Assembly: GCA_964030475.1 (NCBI GenBank)
Contig: CAXIPT010000002.1
Coordinates: 14,781,095-14,845,094 of the forward strand
Direction: 5' to 3'
DNA: 64,000 bases
Source: Tethya wilhelma
Lineage: Eukaryota; Porifera; Demospongiae; Tethyida; Tethyidae
The notes beneath the pieces are model-generated. The model searched no databases and was not told the DNA's origin. It saw only the letters and a list, made by a program, of their open reading frames with translations. The position numbers and the translations under genes are program-made. This document shows positions 11,196 through 21,780 of the stretch, piece after piece (position 1 is the first letter of the stretch; every line of letters begins with the position of its first letter).

Positions 11196-11595
11196 AAGCT
11201 TATGAATTATGCATGAGTGTAGAAATTAATGGGTGCCATATGGAGAAGGTGCTTTTCGGCTTGTATCTAGCGACTCAATGAGAGACATGAAAAAACGATA
11301 CCAAAAGGACCTTAAGACAAAGAAACTATGTATATTCGTTTAAGAATCAGCTTCTGAAAGTGAGCGCTTTTTGAGAAAAGTCGTATCAAGATAAAAAAAG
11401 AAGAAGATGGAGAAAATTGGAGGTTTGGCATATTTTAGTTTTGGGCTTGTTAGAAAGAGAATGAGCTAAGAAGTAGCATTAGAAGCCTTTTAGTCTCAAG
11501 CACTCATTTTTTACAGAGTTATTCGCGTGAATATTTGTATTGCGCTAATGGGCCATCCGTGCCATTCCTATGTACCCAGTACTACCGTACTGGGA
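11196..11595 (-). repeat. Repeat B, copy 2 (inverted)
   Basis: Reverse complement of the B family, ending in the exact hairpin tip CCCAGTAC-TACC-GTACTGGG at about 11575-11594. Adjacent to the 3' side of a minus-strand LINE relic. Confidence 0.8.
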
Positions 11596-11609
11596 ATTAC
11601 ATTTCCAAT

Positions 11610-12927
11610 GTTTTTTTTTACTTGTAATACAATTAAGAGGCATGATTGATGTCAGACTGTAGAAAGACAAAGTCAGCTGGAGACCTTATAATTCAATATA
11701 AAACAATATCGTCAACAAATAGGTTAATCTTACTGCTGCCTGAGATCACAGCAATAATTTCATTAATATAGCAGATAAACAGCAGTGACGAAACCTTGCA
11801 GAACTCCAGATACTAGAGGTAATGAATGATCAGCACCCATCAACACCAACTGGGAAAGATAGCTTAGTAGGTGCTTTACTAGACCTCATGAGTGAGTAGT
11901 GGGGAAAAGCCTTGCAAACATCAAAAAATATGATACATACTTCATGGCCATTATCTAGTGCCCAAAGGCAGTCATTAACAACTTTAATCAGTGCTGACGT
12001 TGTTAAAGCAACTTTCTACACCTTACCATTCAAAAGTTAGCCCATAATTATAAAAAGTACTGCATGAATCTCATTATTTGACTTCCGGCGGCATTCTCAA
12101 ACCAGATGGACTTAATGGTGGTAGCTTTGAGCATATTAGCTGAGATTCCATCGTGGTCTGCAGATTTTGTGGTGACCAGATTGATTTGCAGATCGAAAAT
12201 CAAATCCTCAGTGCACAACAGCTCCTCTGGAAAATAAGATGTATTAAGTCACTAAATACTGGATTTGAGATAGAAGTTGATAGTGGAGCAAGATCATGGT
12301 TGAAACAACTGTACCACAGTTTAAAGCATTGTCTTTTGCCTCACTTGATTTGATAGTAGAACTATTGTAGTTGAGAGAAGGTATGGTTGACTGCTTGTGC
12401 CGTACAGTTTTTCAGAATTGTTTGGCATCTGTAGGTTGTCAAAGAAGGACTGTTTACTCTTGCGGAGCGAAGACACCCATTGAATTTTGTATTTTAAATG
12501 ATCTGTGCTCTTCCAGCCCTTTTTGCAGCAGAGAAGAGGGCATTTCTTTCTTTAATTGCATCTTTAATTATCTGATTCATCCATGGTATGTTTTTCTTAA
12601 TTTTAACAACAGCATTGGGTATGCAGATTTCCATTATTTGCAAAAAGATTGTTCTCCATGAATCATCAACATTAGTGGTTGAAAGCAAGTAACTCCATTT
12701 AATTGTATCCAGCAGCTTGATTGCCTTCTCAAAGTCAGCCAGAGTGTCCACAGCTTCATTGGTTTTGTCAACATAATTATAAGACAACAGCAAGGCTTAA
12801 CCACCAAAATAGTCAGCACTAACTAGAGGAGGTATTGTGTGGTACATAGTGAGACATTAATAGCTGGTGATACAAAATTCAGGTCTATGAGAGTTGAACT
12901 GCTAATTACTCGAGTAGGCTCAGTGAC
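11610..12927 (-). pseudogene. Second LINE: endonuclease C-terminus, linker and RT relic
   Basis: Reading the minus strand from 12927: TEPTRVISSSTLIDLNFV (end of the AP-like endonuclease) and IPPL. Then, after one stop, NVDDSWRTIFLQIMEICIPNAV and IPWMNQIIKDAIKERNALF, the conserved linker before RT. Degenerate RT follows: DCLWALDNGHEVCIIFFDV with KAF, then a GV-QG remnant and a broken F-DDIVLY near 11690. Many stops show it is dead. It is a CR1-like element distinct from the one at 1.5-4.3 kb. Its 5' half is not upstream but at 25224-25680, on the far side of a transposon copy. Confidence 0.7.
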
Positions 12928-13118
12928 AATTGAAGGCCTCCGGTTAAAAAGGGCACTAAATCGTTTTCCGTATATTTTGAGAAAACAGGAGTTAAAAAGA
13001 TTACTAAAATTTCTCTAAATAAATGTATTTACGGTACAGAGTACGAGTTTTTTTGGTGTGAAAACGTGGATCTAGCACGGTCGAGTAAAGGCCCTTTTAT
13101 TGACCCGTCCTCCAGCAG

Positions 13119-14267
13119 TTAAACTACCCTTTTTGGATTGAGTACCCTTGTGGAAAGTGCAAAAAGGAGGTCAGCGATGATGAGAATGCTGTCCAATGTG
13201 AAGGTCTGTGTCAATATTGGTACCATTGTTCATGTGTTGGTATGGACGACCATGAATATGATTGTCTGTCGTCATCTGATGAGAAGTGGGAGTGTTCCGC
13301 ATGCAGGCGAAGTGATTTACCCTCTCATAATAGCATTGACACCATTGATGTTTTCCATTTTGACTTTCAAAAGAACCTACCTACTTCCAAACTCAGCGTG
13401 GGGGAGCAGTTTTATGCAAGGCTTCTGTAGACGTACCTCTTTGGCATTTATTCTGCATCTACCAAGACTACAATAGCATACATGTGGCATGAACTGCTAG
13501 CAAAAAGAAAGGCTAATGATGTCATCTCCAGTTTGGCTCATTTTATCTTTAATACACGTCTAGGTAGAACGGGATCTAAGTGGTGCATTTTTTGGTCTGA
13601 CAACTGCCCAGGACACAATAAAAATAATGCAATGATCTGGTTTTTTTCAGACTTGATTCGTCGGGACGTCTACACTAGAATCGACTTCAAGTTTCTTGTA
13701 CCAGGCCTCATGTATGGTCCAACTGATAGGCATTTTGCTGTTATCGAAAAGTATTGTTCAAAAGTGGAAAATGTTTCTACTCCACATCAGTGGTACGACC
13801 ATGTTCGCAGAGCAATATTGTCTGTAGAATCAGCAGTAGAGGTTGTTGAAATGGAACAAGATAATTTTAGAGATTATCGTACCCATCTCAAGAAGCGGTA
13901 TGTAACACGAAACAAAGATATAGATAATCAGCCCCTAGATTTTGCCCATGCTACATGGTTTAACTTTGGCAAAGGTGAGAAACTAGTTGACGGGAAGTTA
14001 ACACTATTTGATCACCCTAATGAAGTGTGGGTACGACATACCTACGATCCTGCAGAGACTCCACAAAGAGTCTCGTTTGCCAAAAAGAGAGGTATCCAAG
14101 GTGGAATGGATTGTATTCCTCCACCTCTCTATGAACGATATCCAATACCAATAAAGAAAGCGAAAGCAGACGATGTAAAATCTTTGGTTTCAAAGTATGT
14201 TCCTGCATCTCTTCAACTTTTTTACTCCGAGCTGCCTACTGTGGACGGAGATTCTGTCAGTGATTAA
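13119..14267 (+). pseudogene. PHD finger + DUF7869-like (putative transposase C-terminal half), one internal TAG
   Basis: The frame opens at a likely splice acceptor (TCCAGCAG, ending 13118) and reads YPFWIEYPCGKCKKEV. A PHD finger follows: C-x2-C, C-x3-C, Y-H-x-S-C, then W-E-C-S-A-C. Next is VFHFDFQKNLPTSKLS...FYARLL, a TAG at 13428-13430, and, still in the same frame, TYLFGIYSAS, MWHELLAKRKANDV, IFWSDNCPGHNKNN (acidic Asp) and FLVPGLMYGPTDRHFAVIE. Related proteins carry Trp-Thr-Tyr at the TAG, so it looks like a TGG to TAG change. The order of motifs matches the second half of DUF7869 proteins, which are likely transposon-encoded. The N-terminal half is encoded on the opposite strand at 14496-15626. 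Stop at 14265-14267. Confidence 0.7.
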
Positions 14268-14495
14268 TTTATATTGTTCACAACTTTTTGTGTAGTTACA
14301 CAGTCCATATATACCAGTGATTTGCCTTAGACAGCAATTATATAAATTTTTCAATATCTGTTTATAATGAACTTCAAACAATTACAGTATACTGTGTATG
14401 TTTTACTTCATCTTTCTAGAACACAACAATTCTGTACAATAATATTATAGTCATCAAATAATAATGTAAATCCAGCAATAGTTCGAAACACAATG
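14268..14495. other. Convergent intergenic spacer of the transposon
   Basis: The tail-to-tail spacer between the two transposon genes. It is AT-rich and must hold both 3' ends. It is identical in the second copy (23719-23946). No separate gene is seen. Confidence 0.6.
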
Positions 14496-15626
14496 TCATT
14501 TAACATGTGACTGTGAGGATGATTGTGCTGTATGGTTTTCCCAAGATTTCAGCTGGTCTTTCTTGAAAGCGTTGTAACCAGATTGAGCAAATTCTTTGTG
14601 AGTTTCAAGTTGTTCTTCTAGATCCATACTGCTTTCACCAGTACATCTTGCATCCTCTATTTTGGATTTAAGTGAGTCACATGTGTCACACATATCTGAC
14701 CTGGGATAACCAAAATAAATGTTAAACTCTGTCACAAAGATATCATGGTAGAAGTGTTGTGTTACAACAGGTTTAGGTAGTGCTTGTTGTGGTTCATGAG
14801 CCAAGAGTCGTTTGTGATTCTCTTCCTGCTTTTTAATGAATTCAGGATCATGTTTCTCAAGAAAATCTTTATACAAACGAGCAATAGACAATTCTGGAGA
14901 TAAATATACCCTATCAGAGTTACTGGAGCGTGAGTAATGGCTGCTTCGGGCTGGGAAGGAACGTATGTGCTCTCTGATTAATTCACGAATATCTTCACTC
15001 ACTTGCTTATGGTTACTATGTTTTCCGCGTCTGTCCCACACAATAGTTTCCTCCTTAGCACTTGTAATTTTCTCACGTAGCACACGTAGACGTTTGCGTC
15101 CAAATCCAAATACAGCACAGAATGCCTTCTGGCAAATTTTTACATTTATACCCTGTTCGTTGTGAATGCTGTATTCAAAACTGAAGTGGCTGTCTTCAGC
15201 ACGTGGTCTACCTAAACGCTTTCCATTGGTAGTTAAGGTGGGCGTAGACTTACGCTTGTGTCCACTGGTTTTTTTGGTTGGTTTTCGATACAAGAGCCCA
15301 TTTAACTGTTGCTCATAGTAGAGAGCTTCAAAATCTCCTCTAACTTTGGTTAAGTGGGTAAGCGAAAATTGCTTGAGGCACTCTCTCTTACAACAAGCTC
15401 CTAGAGAGGAAATGTCAGAATGTGGAGCATTTTTCCTCAATCCTGTTTTTTTTGTGTGCTTCCATTGGTCAGGATTTCTTTTCCTTTTTCTACCTTTTCT
15501 TGACTCTTCATGCTCCTCCTGAACTTCTACTGTTTCTCGATCATACAGGAAGCTCATTTCAGCTTCAGAGTGAGAACGAGAAGTTCCTGCAGTCATGCAT
15601 TGAACGCATTGAGTTAAACTGCCCAC
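14496..15626 (-). CDS. DUF7869-type N-terminal half (putative DNA-binding partner), 376 aa
   Basis: An open 376-codon frame. The N-terminus is acidic and then basic (RKGRKRKRNPDQWKHTKK), followed by CCKRECLKQF at ~80, a central KICQKAFCAVFGFGRKRLRVL (helix-turn-helix-like) and WDRRGKHSNHKQVSEDIRE. Then IREHIRSFPARSSHYSR, VYLSPELSIARLYKDFL and YHDIFVTEFNIYFGYPRSDMCDTCDSLK. This order is typical of the first half of DUF7869 proteins. The frame stops exactly where those proteins usually continue into the F-D-F-Q block, which here lies on the opposite strand at 13119-14267. Compared with copy 2 it lacks 9 bp in the acidic region. It may act as a separate subunit of the transposase; that is inference. 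Confidence 0.7.
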   Translation of the reverse strand: MGSLTQCVQCMTAGTSRSHSEAEMSFLYDRETVEVQEEHEESRKGRKRKRNPDQWKHTKKTGLRKNAPHSDISSLGACCKRECLKQFSLTHLTKVRGDFEALYYEQQLNGLLYRKPTKKTSGHKRKSTPTLTTNGKRLGRPRAEDSHFSFEYSIHNEQGINVKICQKAFCAVFGFGRKRLRVLREKITSAKEETIVWDRRGKHSNHKQVSEDIRELIREHIRSFPARSSHYSRSSNSDRVYLSPELSIARLYKDFLEKHDPEFIKKQEENHKRLLAHEPQQALPKPVVTQHFYHDIFVTEFNIYFGYPRSDMCDTCDSLKSKIEDARCTGESSMDLEEQLETHKEFAQSGYNAFKKDQLKSWENHTAQSSSQSHVK

Positions 15627-15764
15627 AGTAGCTCAGTTACTTGCCCGCTCGAGTTCTAATTGATGCCCATGCAACTTGGATGATTGCTGAGTCTATCTGA
15701 AGTTCAATCTCAATTTCCACCCGGATGCGTTTAATTGCCCTTTTTCCCCCGGAGGCCTTCAATT

Positions 15765-15996
15765 AATCGATGAACATGGCAACAAATCCCGTGTACTAAC
15801 GGGAGAGAAGCTAGCCATGGCTGACATAGCTGCATTCAAACGCTCATATCTCAGCAATAGAAGCAGCCCCACCNGTTTTATTTTGATTCCCGCCCACTCA
15901 AAAACCTCAAACCTCAAACCTTGAAGTGCATCTTTTTTCTTCACAAAATATGGTATATATAAATAAATAAATATCCACTTGAGCCACTCAGCGCAA
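15765..15996. other. No gene recognised; single n at 15874
   Basis: Spacer between the transposon and a MITE. It holds an ambiguous base at 15874, possibly a contig joint, and an AAAT/AAATA-rich stretch. Confidence 0.5.
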
Positions 15997-16684
15997 TTAA
16001 GGCCTGGGTCACATATAGTAACTAATTAAGGCAAAATTTTATGCAAAATTTGAATAACGTACTAACGGAACGCGCTATCACCATGGAAACAAAGATGAAA
16101 AATCTTGTATCCATCCTGAACTTTTTGCAAAATAGTTTGGTCACGTGACCTAATTAATATTCATTATATTAACGTTTTAATTAAACGGCAATTAAGGACT
16201 GTTGCCATGGCAACCAAAAATTTATGACATACTTATGGCATCAAAATATTAATTTTTAGCGGAGGATTTTTTAATAACTCGTTGCCATAGTGAGTTACGG
16301 AGCACTTTCCATTTAAGGCACGCCAAAATTATGCGTAAATTTCGGTAAAAATGGCAATATCTCTCCATAGCAACGACGTATAAAAAAATCCTCCGCTTAA
16401 AATCAAGTTTATGATCTTCAGATTTTGTCATAAAAATTTGGTTACCATGGCAACAGTCCTACTATAGCGTTTAATTAGGTGTTTATTAATTAATAGGTAA
16501 ATTTGAAACTTGTTTAAAACGTTGAATATTCATGTTGTGGTTTCACAACTTTATCAAAATGTTAAGTAAGGGCTATACTTTACATTAATTTATTAACATT
16601 TACCATACAATAATGTGTGATTGAAAAATAAGATACATAACATTGTGAAATTTTAATGAGTTTCACTGGTGACCCGGGCCTTAA
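15997..16684. repeat. MITE with TTAA ends and a nested long palindrome (688 bp)
   Basis: Ends read TTAAGGCCTGGGTCAC at the left and, inverted, TTAAGGCCCGGGTCAC at the right. TTAA is a plausible target duplication, as in piggyBac-like or Kolobok-like elements. Inside, 16196-16229 pairs with 16427-16460 (GGACTGTTGCCATGGCAACC and its complement), and the palindrome continues inward with GCGGAGGATTTTTT pairing with its complement. No coding sequence. Confidence 0.7.
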
Positions 16685-17500
16685 TGGCGCAGAGCATCAA
16701 AATTTCTTCATGATTTGGCCATAGCTAGTACCAGTATTCAATGAAATCCAACGAGGTGAAGCTAAGTCTATATTTAGTCCTTCCCATAATCTGTTGGTCT
16801 TGGTAGCAAGTAATAGGTTGATGGCAGAAGTAAACTAGTATCCTAATTAGCATATTCATAACTAGTATATGAATATATGGAATAATATTTAGCAGTGTTA
16901 AGGTTAGAGTATTTTGAGTGGGCGGTACTTTTGCTATCACTAATTTAATTAGTGAATCGTGAAGGGGTGTGTCCAAGATTTCTATATCAAAATATACAAT
17001 TGAAAATAAAAGTGTTCAGGAGGTGCTGGAGATCATTTTCGTGCAAAAACTAGCGACCGGAAGTTGCCTTCGAACAAGTGACCGGAAATTAGACCACATC
17101 AAAGTACTTCAAAGCATTCTTTGGAAACCGCGGACCGCAGGCACTTATAAAAAAAAAAAAAAAAAAAGCAAAAAATTACTCCTAAAATACTGTATGGGTG
17201 TGTCTTGTGCATGCAATAGGATGGCTGTGTAGTGATATGCATGAAAATGTGCAGCAAATTTGCAGGATGGCTAGCGGAGAATGCAGTTTAACCGGAGGTT
17301 AAACGAGGTTAACAGGAATGTGCGCGAGTGGGGTGGGGCGTGGAGTGTTAGGCATGCGCAGTAGGCTCCCTAGTATACCTCGTGCTGAACAGCTGGCACA
17401 GTTAGCTCTGTGCCTGGAGAGTTCATTCTTGTTTTGTCAGCGGTGCGAGGAGCTCCGTCGGTGTCGGGCGAGCGTGTGGACCCCCTGTCTAAGACTTAAA
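16685..17500. other. No gene recognised; A-run
   Basis: AT-rich to 17140, then an A-rich homopolymer at 17151-17167. GC rises sharply after about 17300. No repeat match or ORF worth naming. Confidence 0.4.
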
Positions 17501-17513
17501 GTACGTGTACGAT

Positions 17514-17675
17514 ATGAGCGACGACGAGAAGGACAAGCGGGATCCGAAAACGGAGGAGATGGAAGCCCGCTTGGAACAGCGAATCATGCAGAAGCTGCTA
17601 GAAAAGTTGGAAAAGGCGAACCCGAGCACGCAGGGCGGCGAGAACTCAAAGAACCAAGTGAACCCGACTCCTGAG
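17514..17675 (+). CDS. Possible first coding exon, charged coiled-coil start
   Basis: From ATG 17514 the sequence reads MSDDEKDKRDPKTEEMEARL, then EQRIMQKLLEKLEKANPST and ends PTPEG before a strong donor GTGAGT at about 17676. The segment is much more GC-rich than its neighbours and predicted to be helical. It could be the first exon of a host gene or the start of a retroelement gag behind an LTR. No downstream exon was recognised, and an n at 17695 lies just after it. Confidence 0.3.
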
Positions 17676-17831
17676 GGTGAGTAGTGGGTAATACNTACCA
17701 TTAGTTTCAAGTGCCTTGAATGGTCCGGGAGGACTGTCCAAGGCACCATGGGCAGTCCGGGGGGACAATCTAAAGTGCCGTGTACAGTCCGGGGGGATGG
17801 GTTGAATGGGGGATGACTTAAAGTGTGACAG

Positions 17832-17886
17832 CTCTCACCTTTGACCTGAGTGTCCTTTGACCTTACACTCAGGTCAAAGGTGAGAG
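17832..17886. repeat. Perfect inverted repeat (22-bp arms, 11-bp loop)
   Basis: Arms 17832-17853 and 17865-17886 are exact reverse complements with an 11-base spacer. Each arm contains AGGTCAAAGGTGA on one strand, the layout of a DR1 nuclear-receptor site. Confidence 0.8.
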
Positions 17887-18698
17887 CCTGGGAACGAGTT
17901 AGGCTACCTAGAGGCCACTTTGAGGCACAATACCATGCAATGTTTGCATGCCTGCACAGCTGCACTACTGTTATACTGTTTATACATGTAAGCAGCATGT
18001 AAACAGTTATTATTATTATCGTTTCATGTAATAACATCTGATTCCGATGTAATAATTCCTAACTCTCCTATAAATGATAACTGTTATATAATATTATATG
18101 ATATAGAGGGGCCACGCGGCGCCTATAGTAGGGTCCGCAACATGAAAAATCAACCTGCGATTTTCGGACAACTGACACATGCACTATTTAGCTTAGGTTG
18201 ATGATTAAAGAAACGTACCTTCAAACGCTGATTTACTCCTTGACAAGTTGTGGTATTCGAAAAACTGCTCGAAGACAAAAATGCTGAGTCAGCAAATTCA
18301 AAAGTGAGCACGTGATCACCTTTAGCGAGGGCATATGACCCTAGGCACTCTATGCAACGAAGTGTTTGGTTGCGGGAAACCTTACTAAGTCTCCCTGTCA
18401 TACTTTCTGAGGCTAAAGAGGAGAAGTTATAAGACTATCCAGATGTTTTCTGTTGCAACACTTGTCAAAGGTGAGAAACTTGATGAGTTACCTGTAGGAA
18501 AAGTCCATATACTGCATAAGAGGCAGATGCAGCTGAAACGCTACATGCATGCATATATATGGGGTAGTCCCAGCTATCATATAATACGCAAATTAAGGAC
18601 TGAAGTTCTTTCTGGATATCTGGATATAGCCACTAACTGAATTTAGTTAGGTTTGTGGCTAAGAATGGTCCTGTTATGTGGTATATTTCTGACTGTAG

Positions 18699-20730
18699 AT
18701 GTCTGAGCCGACCTACAAAGTTTTGTTTGAACTACTAGAAGAAGCTGAAACAAAGGCAGACCTCAATTGCACCTTCTCCACTGCCAAACTGCTAACTGTG
18801 AGGTTCTGCGAACTATATCCTCATGTTATAGTCAGTAAGCCTGGCCGCTTCCTTCAAACAGTCCAGAGACTGGAAGGACCTATCAAGAAAGGAACTCTGA
18901 GTGGGGCAGATCAAAAGGCATAATTGGAAAGAGTGTGGCTACCTAGGATAAGGAATGTACAAGGTTAGATGTATTTGTGTGTATGCAAAGCATGCAAATT
19001 GCTGATCATGATTAAGAGGGTCTGATATAATTATATAGGCTTTACTGCATGTGCATGAGGGTGTACATGCACACTACTGAGCTGCCATAATAAGTGCATG
19101 TTTGCGTGCAGGTGACATGTTTGCAATAAATTCTTATGTTCATATCACATATGCAGGCTGAAGTATACATGCATGTATGTAGACATATTCCATACTATAG
19201 TTTACACAAACCCATGCAAAGTGGTTGCCAATAGCCTTAATTGCACTAAGACTTGTGAATGTCTGCTACCAAAATTTAATGGTAATTGCTTGATGGCATA
19301 TTACTGTGCTATGATATACTAGAACATTACATTGGCAGGGCCATATATCGATCCACATGCATGTTACAATGAGACCAACCTGTCAGTAGACTAAGCTTGC
19401 ATGCATGCATGCATTGGGCTTATTTCCATGCATTTATTTATTGCAGCTATGTCTAAGATATTGCCATTTCCTGAGGAACTCACGTACTAGGGCCTAACTC
19501 CAGAACTACTCTGTGAAGCCATAGAACAAGGTGATGATTCAAAGTGGAGACTTCACGGAATTCCATGTGTTCAGTTCAATAGAGAATTGCACCAATTCTT
19601 AAAGAAGTGGGACAAAACTAGAGCATTGACAAAAACCAGACTTGGAAGGTTCTACCTTTCGATTGATAGGGGAATATCCATACTATACGTGGAAAGATGT
19701 TTGTAGAATCAATTCGTCAGTTGTGTTACACACTAATGGCAGATAATCATGTTCTTCCAGCAAACCTTAGCCCTGTCATAAGATCAGTGCTGAAGGTGTT
19801 TTGCCCCCCTGAGTTGAATCTGACTGATATTAAACTACCAGGTGAAGGGTGTGCTGGATATATGAGGAAAGACGAATTAAAGACTATTAGCATGGCCCAC
19901 AAGGCTTATTCAATCATGGAGAAAGAATCTCTTGATCTCAACACTGATGGTACTACGAAAGTTTCAACGTAAAATTGGAGGTGTTGCTGCAAGTGGGATA
20001 GTACTCTCACTAAATGAAGTCCCTGATGGATCAGCCAACAGTATTATTGAGGACATTGCAAATGAGCTACAAAAACTTCGAGAGATTGCAAGAGAACTTA
20101 ACTTGGAAAACCCGGAAAGGATCAATTGGACTTTGTTTGTTTCGTCATCTTCTGACAGTACATCAACACAGAAAAGATTTAATAGATTCTTGCAAGAGCG
20201 CCGAGATGAGGACTATGAGAAATATGGCCCACCTACTCATACAGCCACTGAACTTGCAGGGAACCTATGTGCAATGCATCTTGGTAGCAATCTTCGTAAT
20301 ACATTCCTTAGTGGTACTAATGTCAGTGATGACAATGACCAGCCCAGAGGCAGAGTGCACACTTCTACCGACACATTGATCGATGAGTGCTGCAAACTGC
20401 TTGGCACAAATGGTGTGCCTGAATATGGATGTGGCTGAAGCTTTCAAGACTTTCTACAACTTCAGTTAAATGAACTTGAGTCTACGAATTCTTGCTACAC
20501 CTACTATGAAGCTTGTTCTCAAGTAGACAGGTCAGGAGTCGCTATTTAGTTTCTGCTTCCAATGCCATGAAGATCTTCTTACTCAGGTCAGTTAAGGACA
20601 ATCAGGCCTTAGCTGGAAAATCAAGCAATTGAAAAAGCTGTGAATTAGATGACTGATCTACGGTCAGTGCTTCACTTAGAGCTTATTTCAATAGTAGATT
20701 AGGATTCTTTGATCTATGTACTTTATAGGG
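18699..20730 (+). pseudogene. Uncharacterised multi-exon gene relic (transposase-like look)
   Basis: Pieces of one protein run along the plus strand. MSEPTYKVLFELLEEAETKA starts at 18699. A CAG acceptor at about 19446 is followed by SKILPFPEELTY, a stop, GLTPELLCEAIEQG and CVQFNRELHQFLKKWDKT. After a shift comes MFVESIRQLCYTLMADNHVLP to LDLNTDGTTK. After another shift near 19960 comes RKIGGVAASGIVLSLNEVPDGSA, then INWTLFVSSSSDSTSTQKRF and NLCAMHLGSNLRNTFL. Weak traces (QVDRSG, ...SRLGFFDL) continue to about 20730. The DG start followed by conserved Asp and His residues suggests an RNase H-like fold, but the family was not identified. At least three lesions make it a pseudogene. Confidence 0.5.
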
Positions 20731-20811
20731 ATTCACAATTAATTGCCATGGTAACCATTATCATGAATAAAATTATGGTTAGCTGATGGATATTCATAGA
20801 CGCAAAATTAA

Positions 20812-21086
20812 AAATCCGGTACAGAAGAAGCCTAGTTCAGAGTTTGGCATAGCGCTTGTTAGTTAGCTAATGGTCTAAACTAAACATCCCTCGCTGGTTT
20901 TTGTGTCAAAGCTACAGTAGCGCTAAAATCTAGTAAAAAATAGTGAATTTTAGAGTCAATTTCTCATACTCACCATAATACTGCCGTTTACCATCGCGCT
21001 TTGGTCTAGAATTTTCGGAAAAACCAGCGAGAACCTTTTAGTATAGTCTCCTAGCATCTTTGTTTGAGTCTTTCTGTACCGGAAAA
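20812..21086. repeat. Foldback repeat, about 275 bp
   Basis: End arms ATCCGGTACAGAA and TTCTGTACCGGAAAAT are inverted. An inner pair (CTCGCTGGTTTTT near 20890 and AAAAACCAGCGAG near 21022) is also inverted. No coding sequence. Confidence 0.45.
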
Positions 21087-21476
21087 TCCGTTAATCACAA
21101 GAGCAACTTGCCATGAGGCCAAGTTCTAGCGCCACACCCACCTAATACTGCATTTAGTACTGACAATCTTAATATACTAATTATTAATGATATTTATTGT
21201 AGCTTGCTTGTACCATTACAAGCTAAATACATGCAATAGGCGCCGCGCGTGCTATAATGAGCTGGAAGCGCTTGGCAATCTTTAACCAACCTGAGTAGCT
21301 GGAGCTGCCTGAACTACACAGGTAAATGTGACGGGAACAACCTTGAAGCTAATGTGTACGAGAAGCTACAAAACAGTTGTGGTGTCTTTACCACTTAGCT
21401 ACCACTGCGAACTAGATTCAATAAGATTTAATATAGATCTTTAAGAACACATGGAACGTTCGGTCCAACAATCATA
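21087..21476. other. No gene recognised
   Basis: Contains GGCGCCGCGCGTGCTAT near 21240, similar in inverted orientation to sequence at 18111-18127. Ends at an n (21477). Confidence 0.4.
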
Positions 21477-21477
21477 N

Positions 21478-21780
21478 AGACCTTACCCATAGCCGCGCGC
21501 GCCTCCACTTGGCGGCAAAATTTGAGCCAATGTGGAGGTGGCTCAAATCAGAGATGGCTGCTTTCACTTAACTTTTGAGCGGTTTTTTTTTTTCATAACA
21601 TAATGCATGACAGTTGCCAGTGTACAATGAAACTTGTTTCTACGGAAATTTATCGTTTCTACGAAATTGTGCCGTGAAAGAATACGTGAAAGAGCCTGAG
21701 ATTGTCATGAGCCCCACCCAGTCACTGGCAGGCAGGCAGGCATTTGGAGACCCTTACCATCAATCTTGTAGAATTTTGTC
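21478..21780 (+). repeat. Repeat A, copy 3
   Basis: Starts AGACCTTACCCATAGCC immediately after the n at 21477. It contains the CCTCCACTTGGCGGC and GGAGGTGGCTCAAATC blocks and runs past GCAGGCAGGCAGG. It is the longest plus-strand copy. Confidence 0.75.

Larger units (their letters stand above)
12932..15760. mobile_element. DUF7869-type DNA transposon, complete copy (2829 bp)
   Basis: Imperfect terminal inverted repeats of about 30 bp start GAAGGCCTCCGG and continue with an AAAAAGGGCA block at both ends. Both ends are flanked by AATT (12928-12931 and 15761-15764), a possible 4-bp target duplication. Inside are two convergent genes: a PHD finger plus the C-terminal half of a DUF7869-like protein on plus, and the N-terminal half on minus, separated by about 230 bp. 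The left flank is LINE sequence and the right flank is not. Confidence 0.75.

Noticed and set aside
14017..14381. Two minus ORFs opposite the DUF7869 C-terminal gene
   Set aside because: Shadow frames of the plus-strand gene, identical in copy 2; no motif of their own.
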